The notes: generated by a model not told the origin, from the sequence alone. A stretch of 64,000 nt of DNA from Novipirellula caenicola (GCF_039545035.1 NZ_BAABRO010000024.1:1-64000); one strand, 5' to 3'. Positions 44,678-54,982 are shown, counted from the stretch's first letter. Numbers and translations are program-made.

Positions 44678-46429
44678 ATGCGACGACTCGGCGATGTCTT
44701 AATCGAACAGAACGTGATGAGTGCCGAGTCGCTTGACGCGGCGTTTGCATCCAAGCCACGTGGCGTGTTGTTGGGCGATTGGTTGGTCAGCCAAAAATTG
44801 CTGTCGACCCTCCAGCTCGGCCGTGCGCTGGCAGAACAGTTCGCGGTGCCGTACATCGACATCGACGCCACCGCCGTGGACGCTCAGATCGCTCGCTTGT
44901 TACCCGAGGATTTTGCCCGCACACGTCAATCGGGCGCGATCAAGGTCGAAAACCGCCAATTGATTCTTGCCATGGTCGCGCCGGACGATATCGAAACGAT
45001 CGCCGAAGCCGAGCTGATGACCGGCTACCAAATCAAACCGGCGGTGGCGTTAGCCGAAGACATCGAGGCGCTCAACTGCCGTGTCTACGATGACCGCAGT
45101 GTGGCTCGGCAAACGATCGTCGACATGAAACTTGCCGAACTTCGTGAATTACAAGCCTCTGGCGACGACGTCAATCCATCGATCGTCAGCGTTGATCAAG
45201 AGGACGCGCCGGTGGTGCGGTTGGTGCAGGCGATCTTGTCCGGCGCGGCAACCGCGGGGGCGAGCGATGTTCACTTGGAACCCTTCAAACCCGAAATGCG
45301 GGTTCGCTATCGTGTCGATGGCGAACTGCAACAAGTCATGACGATCCCGAATCACATCGAAGAATCGGTGATCAGCCGGATCAAGGTCATGGCCGACATG
45401 GACACGACTGAGAATCGTCGGCCTCAGGACGGTCATTTGAATGTCTACGAAAATGGCAAACGAGTAGGGTTTCGGGTCAGTGGGATTCCCACGGTCGATG
45501 GACAAAAGTTGGTCCTGCGGCTGCTGGATGAAGGCGGCAAAACGTTTTCGCTTGACGGGTTGGGCATGATGCCTCGCAACCTCGCGTCGCTTCGTGAAAT
45601 GATCGACAAACCGCACGGGATGTTTGTCGTCACGGGACCAACCGGCAGTGGCAAAAGCACGACCTTGTACGCGGTGCTGCAACATCTAAATGGCGACGAT
45701 CGAAACATCGTCACCGTCGAAGACCCGGTCGAATATCGATTGCCGGGGATCAACCAGGTGCAAAGCGATAGCGAGTTTGGGATGGGATTCGCCAACGCAC
45801 TGAAATACATCATGCGTCAGGACCCGGATGTGATCATGGTCGGCGAAATTCGCGACAGCGAAACGGCGACCACGGCGGTTCAAGCCGCATTGACCGGTCA
45901 CTTGATGATTAGCACGCTGCATACCAACGATGCCGTCGGAGCGGTTCAGCGTTTGAGCGACCTTGGCGTGGATAACTTCAAGATCGCGGGCTCGCTGCTT
46001 GGCAGTGTCGCCCAACGACTGCTCCGCCGTGTGTGTGAAAACTGCAAGATGCCGGTCGCTCCGAATCGCAACCTGCTCGATGCGTTGGATCCCGATGAAA
46101 CGATTTCGCGGTCGGTCGACTTTTTCCGCGGCGAAGGCTGCAAGAAGTGTTTGGGAACCGGTTTCTCGGGTCGTTTGCCGATCTTTGAAATCATGCCGAT
46201 CACGCCCGAGATCACGATGGCGATCGAATCCGGCGTGCCTCATTCCAAGCTGTACGAAATGTCAATCGCCGCTGGGATGGTAGGACTTGCCAACGCAGGA
46301 CTTGAACAAGCCGTTGCCGGTCGCACGTCGCTCGAAGAGGTGTACTTCAAAACCAGTGGTGACCGCCGCCGAACCGAATCCAAACCGATCATCGGCGGAT
46401 CGCGAGAAATCGACACGGTGTGCGTTTAG
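44678..46429 (+). CDS. Type II secretion/type IV pilus assembly ATPase, GspE/PilB-like
   Basis: The 583-residue protein has an N-terminal region (about 1-150) of the MshE-N/GspE-N type. The ATPase domain has Walker A GPTGSGKST (about residue 322), an Asp box and a Walker B-like LMISTLHTNDA region. A Zn-binding cysteine pair set is present (CENCKMP and CKKCLGTG). It powers pseudopilus or pilus assembly from the cytoplasm. Followed after 26 bases by the GspF-like gene. Confidence 0.93.
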   Translation: MRRLGDVLIEQNVMSAESLDAAFASKPRGVLLGDWLVSQKLLSTLQLGRALAEQFAVPYIDIDATAVDAQIARLLPEDFARTRQSGAIKVENRQLILAMVAPDDIETIAEAELMTGYQIKPAVALAEDIEALNCRVYDDRSVARQTIVDMKLAELRELQASGDDVNPSIVSVDQEDAPVVRLVQAILSGAATAGASDVHLEPFKPEMRVRYRVDGELQQVMTIPNHIEESVISRIKVMADMDTTENRRPQDGHLNVYENGKRVGFRVSGIPTVDGQKLVLRLLDEGGKTFSLDGLGMMPRNLASLREMIDKPHGMFVVTGPTGSGKSTTLYAVLQHLNGDDRNIVTVEDPVEYRLPGINQVQSDSEFGMGFANALKYIMRQDPDVIMVGEIRDSETATTAVQAALTGHLMISTLHTNDAVGAVQRLSDLGVDNFKIAGSLLGSVAQRLLRRVCENCKMPVAPNRNLLDALDPDETISRSVDFFRGEGCKKCLGTGFSGRLPIFEIMPITPEITMAIESGVPHSKLYEMSIAAGMVGLANAGLEQAVAGRTSLEEVYFKTSGDRRRTESKPIIGGSREIDTVCV

Positions 46430-46455
46430 CTCCTAATTCATTGAGATTCCGAACC

Positions 46456-47625
46456 ATGGCAACCTCTCCTGTTCCGCTGAACCCTCGTTCTAATTCCGTC
46501 GCCTCTACGGGCGGCGGGGTGATCGGGTTGTTGCGCAAGCTGCACTCGATTGAAGTGGGTGGAAAGAAAAAGCCAGGTGATTCGACACGAATTCCTCCGG
46601 TTCCGCTCGCCGATCTGTTGCGTTTGCTGTTGATGTTACTTGAAAACGGATTGTCGCTACCCAAGGCACTTGCCTCGCTGGCGGCAGACCGATCGTCGGC
46701 TCGTTACCGCAGCGTGCTGGTTCGGCTTCGCATGACAATCGAAGCCGGTGGACTGCTCAGTGACGCGATGCAGCGTTACCCACGCACGTTTACTGCGATG
46801 CAAGTCCAGCAGATCCGCATCGGCGAAAAAAGTGGCTCGCTCGAAAAAGCGATGCGTCGTGTTTGCGAACAACTCGAACGAAGCGTCGCATTAAAGAAGC
46901 GAATCATTAAAAAGGTTAGCTACCCGGTGCTGATTACGGTGGCCGGTGCGGGGCTGATGATTTTTATGTGTGTCGTCGTGGTGCCCGAATTTGAAACCGT
47001 CTATTCAAGTAGCGGGGTCGATTTGCCGGTGGTCACACAAGTGGTCACCGGAATGAGCCGGCAAGTGATCCACAACGGATGGCTTGTCGTTCCGTTTTGC
47101 ATCACGCTGGTCGCACTGCTTTCGATCATTCGTTCGCGTCCCAAACTCGCCCGGATGGCCGATGCATTGCTGCTGAAATTGCCGCTGGTCGGCCCCTGGC
47201 TTCGCGACGTTGCGGTGCTGCAATTTGTCGAAGGCATGTCGTCGATGGTCGAGTGCGGCTACACGCCTGCCGATGCGGTCGGAGTGGCGGTGGAGTGTGT
47301 TCGCAATCGCGAGGTGCGTGCCTCGGTCGACCAGGTCCGGCGCAGCGTGCTACGAGGCGAACGATTGAGTAAACAACTCGGTAACCATGACCACTTCTTC
47401 TCAGCCACGCTTTGTCAGTTAGTCGCGGTGGGTGAACAGTCGGGCGATTTTCCCAAAGCGCTGCGGGGAGCTTGCGAGCATCTACGTGAACGACTTGAAA
47501 CCCGGATCGATGCTTCGGTCGGACTGCTCGAACCGACGCTGACGATCCTGTTGGCGGTCGCGATTGGCGGCATCGTGCTGTCGATTTACACCCCGATGTT
47601 CCACATGTTTGAGGTACTCGAGTGA
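46456..47625 (+). CDS. Inner-membrane platform protein, GspF/PilC-like
   Basis: The 389-residue protein has two repeated GspF domains of about 120 residues each, with membrane helices such as VLITVAGAGLMIFMCVVVV and a C-terminal helix (LAVAIGGIVLSIYTPMF). The motif GEKSGSLEKAM and its second copy GEQSGDFPKAL are family hallmarks. ATG 46456 is preferred to an upstream GTG that overlaps the ATPase gene. It overlaps the pseudopilin gene at its stop. Confidence 0.92.
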   Translation: MATSPVPLNPRSNSVASTGGGVIGLLRKLHSIEVGGKKKPGDSTRIPPVPLADLLRLLLMLLENGLSLPKALASLAADRSSARYRSVLVRLRMTIEAGGLLSDAMQRYPRTFTAMQVQQIRIGEKSGSLEKAMRRVCEQLERSVALKKRIIKKVSYPVLITVAGAGLMIFMCVVVVPEFETVYSSSGVDLPVVTQVVTGMSRQVIHNGWLVVPFCITLVALLSIIRSRPKLARMADALLLKLPLVGPWLRDVAVLQFVEGMSSMVECGYTPADAVGVAVECVRNREVRASVDQVRRSVLRGERLSKQLGNHDHFFSATLCQLVAVGEQSGDFPKALRGACEHLRERLETRIDASVGLLEPTLTILLAVAIGGIVLSIYTPMFHMFEVLE

Positions 47626-47948
47626 TGGCGTCTCTGCGAAAAGGATTCACGTTGATCGAAGTGATCGCGGTTCTGATCATCTCGGCAACCGTTGCCATCA
47701 TCGGGATCCGGCATCTGCAACAGCCTGGCGATTTGGCTCACGATCGCAGCTGCCAACTTGCCCGAGAGTTGCTGCAACATCACGTCCAGGCGTATCTCGA
47801 TGACACCGGTAGCGCCCCCTCGTCAAGCATGCGAGAAATCGCCACCGATGTTTACGCGGGCCGCACGCTGCCGACATGTCCGGTGACCAGCCGAGCGTTT
47901 CAGCTTGACCGAAGCGGCCGGGTCCGCTGCTCGGATCACCCCGAGTAG
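47625..47948 (+). CDS. Type II secretion-type pseudopilin
   Basis: The 107-residue protein has a prepilin signal: a short basic leader and GFTLIEVIAVLIISATV, which would be cut after Gly by a prepilin peptidase and methylated. The small C-terminal domain has two cysteines (CPVT and CSDH). The start codon overlaps the GspF stop (tgATG). It completes a minimal ATPase-platform-pilin set. Confidence 0.85.
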   Translation: MASLRKGFTLIEVIAVLIISATVAIIGIRHLQQPGDLAHDRSCQLARELLQHHVQAYLDDTGSAPSSSMREIATDVYAGRTLPTCPVTSRAFQLDRSGRVRCSDHPE

Positions 47949-47996
47949 GGTCCGCGGATCTCTCCCGGCGGCGTTGGCCCAATGCCATCTCCCCTT

Positions 47997-48082
47997 GGGT
48001 AGCGTTCGCGGCGAGGGGCCCGTCCGGTTGCAGCGTGATAAAACGTTCGGTTTCGACCGGGCGGCTCGCGCCGCTCCGCTAT
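47997..48082 (+). repeat. Dispersed repeat of about 87 bp, copy 2
   Basis: The same sequence as 574-660 in the opposite orientation, with some changes: gggtagcg, aaaacgttcgg, gaccgggcgg and cgccgctccgctat are shared. It is intergenic between the pseudopilin and the U32 gene. Confidence 0.65.
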
Positions 48083-48210
48083 AAAACCACCCGGTACGGG
48101 CGAAAGTAGATGACATTGGGTGTTGGCTTCCAAGGCAGTGCCGGGCACCAAAATCGATTTCCGGATCGATCCATTTCCCAAAATCGCGATTGGTCGTCAT
48201 ACTTGGCTGC

Positions 48211-50730
48211 ATGAACACATTGCCAAGTAAAGTCAGCTCGGAAATCGAACTTCTCTCGCCCGCCGGCGATTGGGACTGCGCTCGCGCGGCGGTCGAAAAT
48301 GGCGCCAATGCGATCTATTTTGGGTTGGACTGTGGTTTCAACGCCCGTTTTCGTGCCCACAATTTTGGGCTGGACGATCTGCCGGGATTGATGAGCTGGC
48401 TGCGAACCCGCGGTGTTCGTGGTTACGTGACAATGAATACGTTAGCGTTCCCCTCGGAATTGCCTGATTTGATCAAGGTCATCGAGCGTGTTGCCGAAGC
48501 AGGGGTGGACGCGGTTTTGGTCCAAGATTTTGGCGTCGCCCGAATCGTGCGGTCGATTTGCCAGCAGCTGGAAATTCACGCGTCGACGCAGATGAGTTTG
48601 ACCAGTGCCGAAACGATCGCGGTCGCGGCCGATTTGGGACTATCCCGCGTCGTGTTGGCACGCGAGTTGTCGGTCGCCGAAATTCGCAAGATCACCTCGG
48701 CCACCGACATGCCAATCGAAGTCTTTATCCACGGCGCATTGTGCGTGGCCTATTCCGGCCAATGTTTAACCAGCGAATCGTTGGGCGGGCGAAGTGCGAA
48801 TCGAGGCCAATGCGCTCAAGCATGTCGGTTGCCGTACGAGCTGATCTGCGATGGCGAAGACCGCGATCTTGGTGAAGTCCGCTATTTGCTGAGCCCACAA
48901 GACTTAGCCGGCTATGCCGCTATCCCCGACATGATCGACGCCGGAGTGGCGTCGCTGAAGATCGAAGGGCGACTGAAAACGCCGGAATATGTCGCCAACA
49001 TCACGGGACACTATCGACGCGCGATTGATGATGCAATCCGCACCGGCGAAGTCCATGTCGACGACACCGATCGACAAGAAATGGAACTGTCGTTTTCGCG
49101 AGGTTTCTCACCAGGATGGCTCGAAGGCAATGACCACAAGCGATTGGTTCCTGGCAAACAGTCATCCAAACGCGGCATCGAGATCGGCAAGGTATTGGAC
49201 TTTGACCAGAATCGCATCCGGATCCGGTTAGCGTCGCCGGTCGCACTGGGCGACGGCTTGGCGATCGCGGTTGCCGGAGAAACGATGCAGGGCGGCCGCA
49301 TCTATTCGATCGAAAGCTTGCAATACGATCGCATGGAATCGGCCAAAGCGGGCAGCGAAGTGTGGATCGGATTTGGTCGGGGCGAGATCGATTGGCGCGA
49401 CGTCGACATCGACGACATCGTGTTCAAAAACGACGACCCTAAACTGAACCGTCGATTGCGACAGAGTTTCGCTCGCGCCGATGCCGTCGTTCGTCAAGAG
49501 ATTGACATTGAGGTGCACGCGGCGGTGGGTGCGGCATTAAAGATGTCCGCAAAGACCGCCGGTGGTTTGACCGTCGATGTGGTGGGGCAGCAAGTGCTTG
49601 AAAAAGCCAATAAGCATCCCGCCGACGAGACCATGCTGCGAGAAAAAGTCGCACGATTGGGCGGCACTCCGTTTCACTTGAAGAATTTCAAGGCCCATAT
49701 CAGTGACGGCCCGATGGTCCCCGTCGGGCTGATCAATCAGCTTCGCCGCGAATTGGTCGACGCGTTGGTCGAGCGACTTGAATCGCGTCCCGAGCGAATC
49801 ATCAACGTCGCCGCGGGACGCCGCATGTTGGCGCCGCTGAATCGTGACGCAACCACGCAAACCGACGATTCGCCTCGACTCGCCGTGCTGTGCCGCAACT
49901 TGGAACAAGTCGCCGTCGCCAGCCAATTCGCCGACTGCACGATCTACGCGGATTTTCATGACGTCCGCGAGTACAAGGATGCGATTGCGACGGCGCACCA
50001 AAACAACGCGACGATCGGATTGGCGTGCGTACGCATGCAAAAACCGGGCGAAATGGGACTCTTGCGAGTGCTCGGACGCCATGAACCCGATTTCTTCCTG
50101 GCTCGAAATCTTGCCGCCGTCCGCTTTTTGACGGATACCGGCAAGCCGGTGGTTGCCGATTTCTCGCTAAACGTTGCCAATCATCGCTCGGCCGAATGGT
50201 TGCTCGGTTTGGGCGTCCAGCGAGTGACCAGTTCCTATGATTTGAATCGCGATCAGTTGATGGACTTGGTCCAATCGGTGGTCCCCAACCAGCTCGAGAT
50301 CGTCGTGCATCAGCACATGCCGATGTTCCACATGGAGCACTGTGTGTTCTGCAGCGTGATGTCACCGGGAACGAACAAGACAAATTGTGGCCGTCCCTGT
50401 GATCGCCACGTCGTCAAGTTGCGGGACCGTGTCGGAGCCGAGCATCCGCTGCAAGCGGACGTCGCATGCCGCAACACGCTGTACAACGCGACGGCGCAAA
50501 GCGGGTCCGAGATTGTCGCCGATTTGATCGGTCGCGGCGTCCAGTGGTTTCGAATCGAACTGTTGAACGAAAACGAAAAGGAAACGCGAGAAACGATTCA
50601 AACGTATCAAGCGTTACTTGGCGGTGAGATCTCGGGCAGCGAGGTTTGGAAACGCCTGCAAGCGACGAATCGATTGGGCGTGACCCGCGGGACGCTCGAA
50701 TCCAAACGCAACCCGCTGGCGATTTTGTAG
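48211..50730 (+). CDS. Peptidase U32 family protein, RlhA-like
   Basis: The 839-residue protein has an N-terminal U32 domain (LLSPAGDWDCARAAVENGAN, YFGLDCGFNAR), the U32 signature IEVFIHGALCVAYSGQC and a Cys cluster (RGQCAQACRLPY). This is the set associated with RlhA, which hydroxylates 23S rRNA C2501. A C-terminal extension (from about residue 420) has further Cys motifs (CVFC, CGRPCDRH). E. coli RlhA is about 650 residues, so this is longer, as in the wider U32/DUF3656 family. ATG 48211 is used; the earlier TTG 48190 is possible. Confidence 0.85.
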   Translation: MNTLPSKVSSEIELLSPAGDWDCARAAVENGANAIYFGLDCGFNARFRAHNFGLDDLPGLMSWLRTRGVRGYVTMNTLAFPSELPDLIKVIERVAEAGVDAVLVQDFGVARIVRSICQQLEIHASTQMSLTSAETIAVAADLGLSRVVLARELSVAEIRKITSATDMPIEVFIHGALCVAYSGQCLTSESLGGRSANRGQCAQACRLPYELICDGEDRDLGEVRYLLSPQDLAGYAAIPDMIDAGVASLKIEGRLKTPEYVANITGHYRRAIDDAIRTGEVHVDDTDRQEMELSFSRGFSPGWLEGNDHKRLVPGKQSSKRGIEIGKVLDFDQNRIRIRLASPVALGDGLAIAVAGETMQGGRIYSIESLQYDRMESAKAGSEVWIGFGRGEIDWRDVDIDDIVFKNDDPKLNRRLRQSFARADAVVRQEIDIEVHAAVGAALKMSAKTAGGLTVDVVGQQVLEKANKHPADETMLREKVARLGGTPFHLKNFKAHISDGPMVPVGLINQLRRELVDALVERLESRPERIINVAAGRRMLAPLNRDATTQTDDSPRLAVLCRNLEQVAVASQFADCTIYADFHDVREYKDAIATAHQNNATIGLACVRMQKPGEMGLLRVLGRHEPDFFLARNLAAVRFLTDTGKPVVADFSLNVANHRSAEWLLGLGVQRVTSSYDLNRDQLMDLVQSVVPNQLEIVVHQHMPMFHMEHCVFCSVMSPGTNKTNCGRPCDRHVVKLRDRVGAEHPLQADVACRNTLYNATAQSGSEIVADLIGRGVQWFRIELLNENEKETRETIQTYQALLGGEISGSEVWKRLQATNRLGVTRGTLESKRNPLAIL

Positions 50731-51111
50731 GCGTGTTTGGAGTATCACAAGGAAGCGAGCGCCGATAGCAAGCTGTAGGGTTAAACAGGTAGGAACAATT
50801 GGGTGAACGAGTGTTTCGCAAAAAGTTTAGTCACGAAGTGACGTCACGTAGTAGCCCCGGACGTCAGTCCGGGGTTTGGGAAACCAAAGCGAACCAAGTC
50901 GCAACGCGACGACAGGAAACGCGGATGTATGCATGAAGGCCCGCCAGGAATCGACACCTGTCGTCGCTTTGCGACTTGGGGTGTAGGTTCGGCGTCGCCC
51001 CCGGACTAGCGTCCGGGGCTATCAACTGCCGTCGCTATCGCGACTAACAATCGAAACAAAACTTGCGCAGCAATCATTTCCACGTCATACCGAGTTTTAG
51101 CAGACCAACGC
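50731..51111. other. Intergenic, with GC hairpins
   Basis: This contains hairpins such as gccccggacgtcagtccgggg (about 50853) and cccggactagcgtccgggg (about 51000), and the gtcgcaacgcgac motif. The hairpins could be bidirectional terminators between converging genes. The motifs are shared in part with 8860-9000. Confidence 0.55.
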
Positions 51112-52299
51112 CTATCCCACTTTCTTCAGCACCGCTCGGTACTTGCGGCCGGCTTGTTCGGGCAGGAACGTCCGCTGCCGCTCGGCGCGGTTCTTGCGGA
51201 ACCAGGTCGCGACCAGGTTTAGCGTGTGAGGATACGCGCCGTGGCCGCGATCGATCGAGTTCGCGGTGATCGCTTTCCAGTGCTCAAGCGTCGGTTTCAT
51301 CCGCGCGTACTGCTCTGCATTCTTAGGGGCCGCCGCCACGGCCGCCAATTCGCCTCCGTGGATCAAATACCACGTGTGACAGCCATCGTAACCGGCCACT
51401 GGATAGATAAAGGTATAGTCGCGGCGTGCCTTGGCAAGCATCGCTAGTTTGCGATGCACGTACTTGACCGATGCCAGCGTCTCGTAGGCTCGCCCTGCCA
51501 ACTCGTACTGCTGATTCGCCGCAGCGTTTTCCATTTGGTCTTGCAGCGCCACGATCGGCTCGTCATTGAACCCTTCGAGAAAACTTTGAGCTGCGTTGAC
51601 TTGCGTCTGGTAGGCGTCGCCGGTACAGGCGGCTGCACAGGGGCCCAAGCAGGTATTCAGTTCAAGTCGCAAACAACCGGGACGATGTTCAAGATCGAAC
51701 AACTGCAATTGCTCGGCAAAATGAAACACTTGTTGTTGGCTGCAATCTCGCAAGCGAAACACTTTGTTGAGCGCATCGATCGCTCGCTGCATCCGTTTGG
51801 CACCGTAAAAAGGCCCTTCGACGCCAACACAATCTTGCGGTGGCTTGGCCGCTAAAAAGAAATAGGGGGCTGGCACGCGGCCCAGACACAGATAGACGGG
51901 GCGTTGACGCTTTGGCACCCCTTGGACGTTCCAGCGAGGTGAGAAACGGCGAATCAATTGCTGTTCACGAACCAACGCGGCAAAATCACTCGGTTGGGTT
52001 TCCCACTGAATCGCTCGCGTGTTCTCGATGATGCGACCGCCCTTTTCGTCCTTGTTCGAATCGGCAAAGTAGCTGAGCAATCGCGAACGCAGCGATTTGC
52101 TCTTGCCGACATAGATCAAGTCGCCTTTGCGGCTGAGCATCCCATACACGCCGGGAACTTGCGGACAGGTCTGCACGATTTGATCGCGAATCTCTCGCTT
52201 GGTCTGGCCCCCGACCGCTTCGATCCCGCGCGGCGGGTGCGGATTAAGTGAATCGATGCCAAAACCAAATGCGGGCTGATCGGGCCAAATTGCCTCCAT
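51112..52299 (-). CDS. GIY-YIG nuclease, UvrC N-terminal/Cho-like
   Basis: The 395-residue protein has the GIY-YIG domain at about 45-130 (GVYGMLSRKGDLIYVGKSKSLRSRL) and a Cys-rich block (CLGPCAAACTG). A UVR-like helical segment follows. The C-terminal RNase H-like nuclease domain of full UvrC is missing. This is the layout of Cho-type proteins, which make the 3' incision in UvrABC repair. Whether a separate UvrC exists is not visible here. Confidence 0.85.
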   Translation of the reverse strand: MEAIWPDQPAFGFGIDSLNPHPPRGIEAVGGQTKREIRDQIVQTCPQVPGVYGMLSRKGDLIYVGKSKSLRSRLLSYFADSNKDEKGGRIIENTRAIQWETQPSDFAALVREQQLIRRFSPRWNVQGVPKRQRPVYLCLGRVPAPYFFLAAKPPQDCVGVEGPFYGAKRMQRAIDALNKVFRLRDCSQQQVFHFAEQLQLFDLEHRPGCLRLELNTCLGPCAAACTGDAYQTQVNAAQSFLEGFNDEPIVALQDQMENAAANQQYELAGRAYETLASVKYVHRKLAMLAKARRDYTFIYPVAGYDGCHTWYLIHGGELAAVAAAPKNAEQYARMKPTLEHWKAITANSIDRGHGAYPHTLNLVATWFRKNRAERQRTFLPEQAGRKYRAVLKKVG

Positions 52300-52474
52300 G
52301 CTGTCTGCCGTCCTTGGAATGAGTGAGGGATTGCTTTTTGAAAATCGCGCGTCGCGAAATCATTATGCCGCAATCCCGGCAATCGCCCAAGCAGCAAAAC
52401 AGCCTGGCAATTTGAATTTGACAGGAGATTTAGAGTGCTAGCAAAACCGTCGTGCCGTTCCGAATCGCGGTCGC

Positions 52475-53476
52475 TTAGAGCTGCATTTCGACGATCGAAA
52501 GCGCGTCGGCAGCCGTTTTTGCATCTAGGATTGGCGAGACGTCCGAGCCAGCGACCGCGTTGGCTGCAGCGTCAATCTCTTCGACAAAACCGGCAATCGG
52601 GTCTCCATCGCCGAGTGTGGGCCGCTCAACCGAACCATCTGCATTCATGATCGTTAGCGGAATCGATGCGGTGCTGCCGTCGGCATAGGCGGCGAATTCA
52701 AACTGTAGCGTCGCCTTTTCGAAGCTGACTTCGTAACCGTGCGTGAATCCGCGCGCGGGTGAATCGATCACACCTCCGCCGGCCGACACGACCAATGACG
52801 GATCTTCGAACTGGAACACGGTTTCGTAGAACTTGGGGGTGCCGTCTTTGCATTGCTTGGCACACGAAGCTGCGGCGGGCATCCCGAACAGTAAGCGGAT
52901 CAGATGCGCGTCGTGGACCTGCAAATCGACGAGCGGCCCGCCCACTTTTTCTCGATCATAAAAATCAGGAATCCAATCGGGCGGGCTGATCGTGCGTTTG
53001 AAACGACCGGCAATGGGTTTGCCCCAGCGACCGTCGCTTGCGGCATCGACCAATATTTTGAACTCGGGCATGAACGGCAAAATATGAGCAACCATCAATT
53101 GCCCCGGTTTTGCTTCGGCGGCGAGTGCTTGGGCGGTCGCCGCGTCTAGCGCGAGCGGTTTTTCACAAAGCACTCGTTTGCCACTTTGAAAACAGCGGCG
53201 GATGGCATCGGCGTGCAGATGCGGTGGCAGACAGACGTCGATCAAATCGATCGAATCGTCCGCTAACATTTCGTCCAACGATTCAACGACGTTTAACGAG
53301 CTGACATCGATTTGTTCTCCTGGCGGGCCAAAGTTTCCCTTGATCTCTCGCCAATCCCCACTGCGTTTCTTGGGGTCGCGGCTGGCAAACGCAACCAACT
53401 CGGCCTGGGTCGATCGCTGATAAGCCAAGTAATGGATCCAGCCCATGAATCCGACGCCCAAAATTCCAGCGCGCAT
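52475..53476 (-). CDS. Gfo/Idh/MocA-family oxidoreductase
   Basis: The 333-residue protein has an N-terminal nucleotide-binding fold (AGILGVGFMGWIHYLAY) and the EKPLA motif (VLCEKPLALD), which carries the catalytic Lys of the family. A C-terminal alpha/beta domain follows. It uses NAD(P) for sugar or cyclitol oxidation; substrate is unknown. ATG 53476 has GGAG about 7 bases upstream and fits the family start. Confidence 0.92.
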   Translation of the reverse strand: MRAGILGVGFMGWIHYLAYQRSTQAELVAFASRDPKKRSGDWREIKGNFGPPGEQIDVSSLNVVESLDEMLADDSIDLIDVCLPPHLHADAIRRCFQSGKRVLCEKPLALDAATAQALAAEAKPGQLMVAHILPFMPEFKILVDAASDGRWGKPIAGRFKRTISPPDWIPDFYDREKVGGPLVDLQVHDAHLIRLLFGMPAAASCAKQCKDGTPKFYETVFQFEDPSLVVSAGGGVIDSPARGFTHGYEVSFEKATLQFEFAAYADGSTASIPLTIMNADGSVERPTLGDGDPIAGFVEEIDAAANAVAGSDVSPILDAKTAADALSIVEMQL

Positions 53477-53696
53477 TGAAATCTCCGAAAATCTTGATGA
53501 ATGACGGCAACGAATGTTTCTAACTTTTGTTTGTTCGAGGCGTGATTGTAACGCAAAATCGTCTGCCGCAGGCCCCACCACGTTCAGCTGTCGGGATCGA
53601 TGCATTAAACTGAGCGTCACCAATCACCACGACCGTCGACTTCCTATTTTTTCGAATCGCGGCTTTTCGAATCGCGGTGCCGTTTCAGAGGAAAAA

Positions 53697-54962
53697 ATGA
53701 AACACGTTCTGCTTCTACTCTCGATGCTATGTCTCGTTTCACTGTGCCCCCAGGACGGTGCGGCACAGGATTGGGCACAATGGCGAGGTCCCGATGCCAA
53801 CAACCATGCCGCCACGGACATCAAACTGCCGTTCCGCTGGGACGTTTCCACCGCAAGCGATGTTGCATGGCGAACCAGAATTCCAGGGCGAGGACACTCG
53901 ACACCGATTGTGGTCGAAGATTCAATTTTCCTGACCACCGCTGATGTCGCCAAGCAAACACAAAGCTTGTTGAAACTGAATCGATCCGATGGACGAATGA
54001 TGGACCAATGGGTAATCCATCGCGGCACGCTGCCAGAACGTATTCATCCACACAACTCGCACGCATCGCCAAGCCCCGCATTTGACGGCACGCGGATCTA
54101 CGTTGCCTTTCACACCGACGACGCCATCTGGGTCACCGCCTTGACCACCGAAGGACGTGAAGTGTGGCAGCGGAAGGTGAGCAACTTTGCACCCGAGGCG
54201 TTTCAGTTCGGGTACGGAGCCAGTCCGATTATCGAAGACGATCTTGTGATCGTCGCAGCGGAGTACGATGGAGAGGACAGCGGACTCTATGCGTTGGACT
54301 CGCGTACCGGCAAACCCGTCTGGAAGACCGCCCGTCCCAAAAATTTGAATTTCGCTTCACCGATCGTGACAACGCTTTCTGGACGACGACAAATTCTGCT
54401 GGCCGGTGCGGACAAAATTTGTGCTTACAACCCACGCGATGGCAAAGAGCTGTGGAGTGTCGACACCGCGACCGAAGCCATTTGCGGCACTGTGGTTTGG
54501 GATGACCAACAACACATCATGGTCAGCGGCGGCAACCCGAAATCGGGGACATGGTGCGTTAGCGGCAAAGGCAACCACAACGTGTTATGGGAGAATCCCG
54601 TACAATGCTACGAACAGTCCCTGTTGGCGATCCCCGGCTATGTGTTCGGTGCAGCCGATAACGGCGTGTTGTATTGCTGGCGGACGCATGACGGAACCGA
54701 AATGTGGAAAGCGAGACTGTTCGGCGGTGGCATCAGCGCGTCGCCGCTGCTGGTCGGGGACAAGATTTATATCGCAAGCGAAGCGGGAATGATCTATGTC
54801 GTCGCGGCAACGCCCAATCGATTTGATTTGTTGTCCGAAAATCCATCGGGCGATTCGATCTTTGCCACGCCGGTGGCCATCGACGACCGCTTGTTGATTC
54901 GAACCGGAATCGGGGTTGGCGACGACCGTAACGAGTATCTGATTGCGATCGGTAAGAAATAA
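53697..54962 (+). CDS. Secreted PQQ-like beta-propeller protein
   Basis: The 421-residue protein has a signal peptide (LLLLSMLCLVSLC), then propeller blades with tryptophan-docking-like repeats: DWAQWRGPDANN, GLYALDSRTGKPVWKT, ICAYNPRDGKELWS and GVLYCWRTHDGTEMW. PQQ-like repeat proteins of this kind are usually extracytoplasmic. The two conserved Cys lie in VQCYEQ and LYCWR. ATG 53697 has agagga before it. Confidence 0.9.
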   Translation: MKHVLLLLSMLCLVSLCPQDGAAQDWAQWRGPDANNHAATDIKLPFRWDVSTASDVAWRTRIPGRGHSTPIVVEDSIFLTTADVAKQTQSLLKLNRSDGRMMDQWVIHRGTLPERIHPHNSHASPSPAFDGTRIYVAFHTDDAIWVTALTTEGREVWQRKVSNFAPEAFQFGYGASPIIEDDLVIVAAEYDGEDSGLYALDSRTGKPVWKTARPKNLNFASPIVTTLSGRRQILLAGADKICAYNPRDGKELWSVDTATEAICGTVVWDDQQHIMVSGGNPKSGTWCVSGKGNHNVLWENPVQCYEQSLLAIPGYVFGAADNGVLYCWRTHDGTEMWKARLFGGGISASPLLVGDKIYIASEAGMIYVVAATPNRFDLLSENPSGDSIFATPVAIDDRLLIRTGIGVGDDRNEYLIAIGKK

Positions 54963-54982
54963 TACGGCAAAGCGATTCCATT

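Noticed and set aside
50850-51060. Structured RNA between U32 and Cho-like genes
   Set aside because: The hairpins are short GC palindromes resembling REP or terminator structures; no known RNA family was recognisable.
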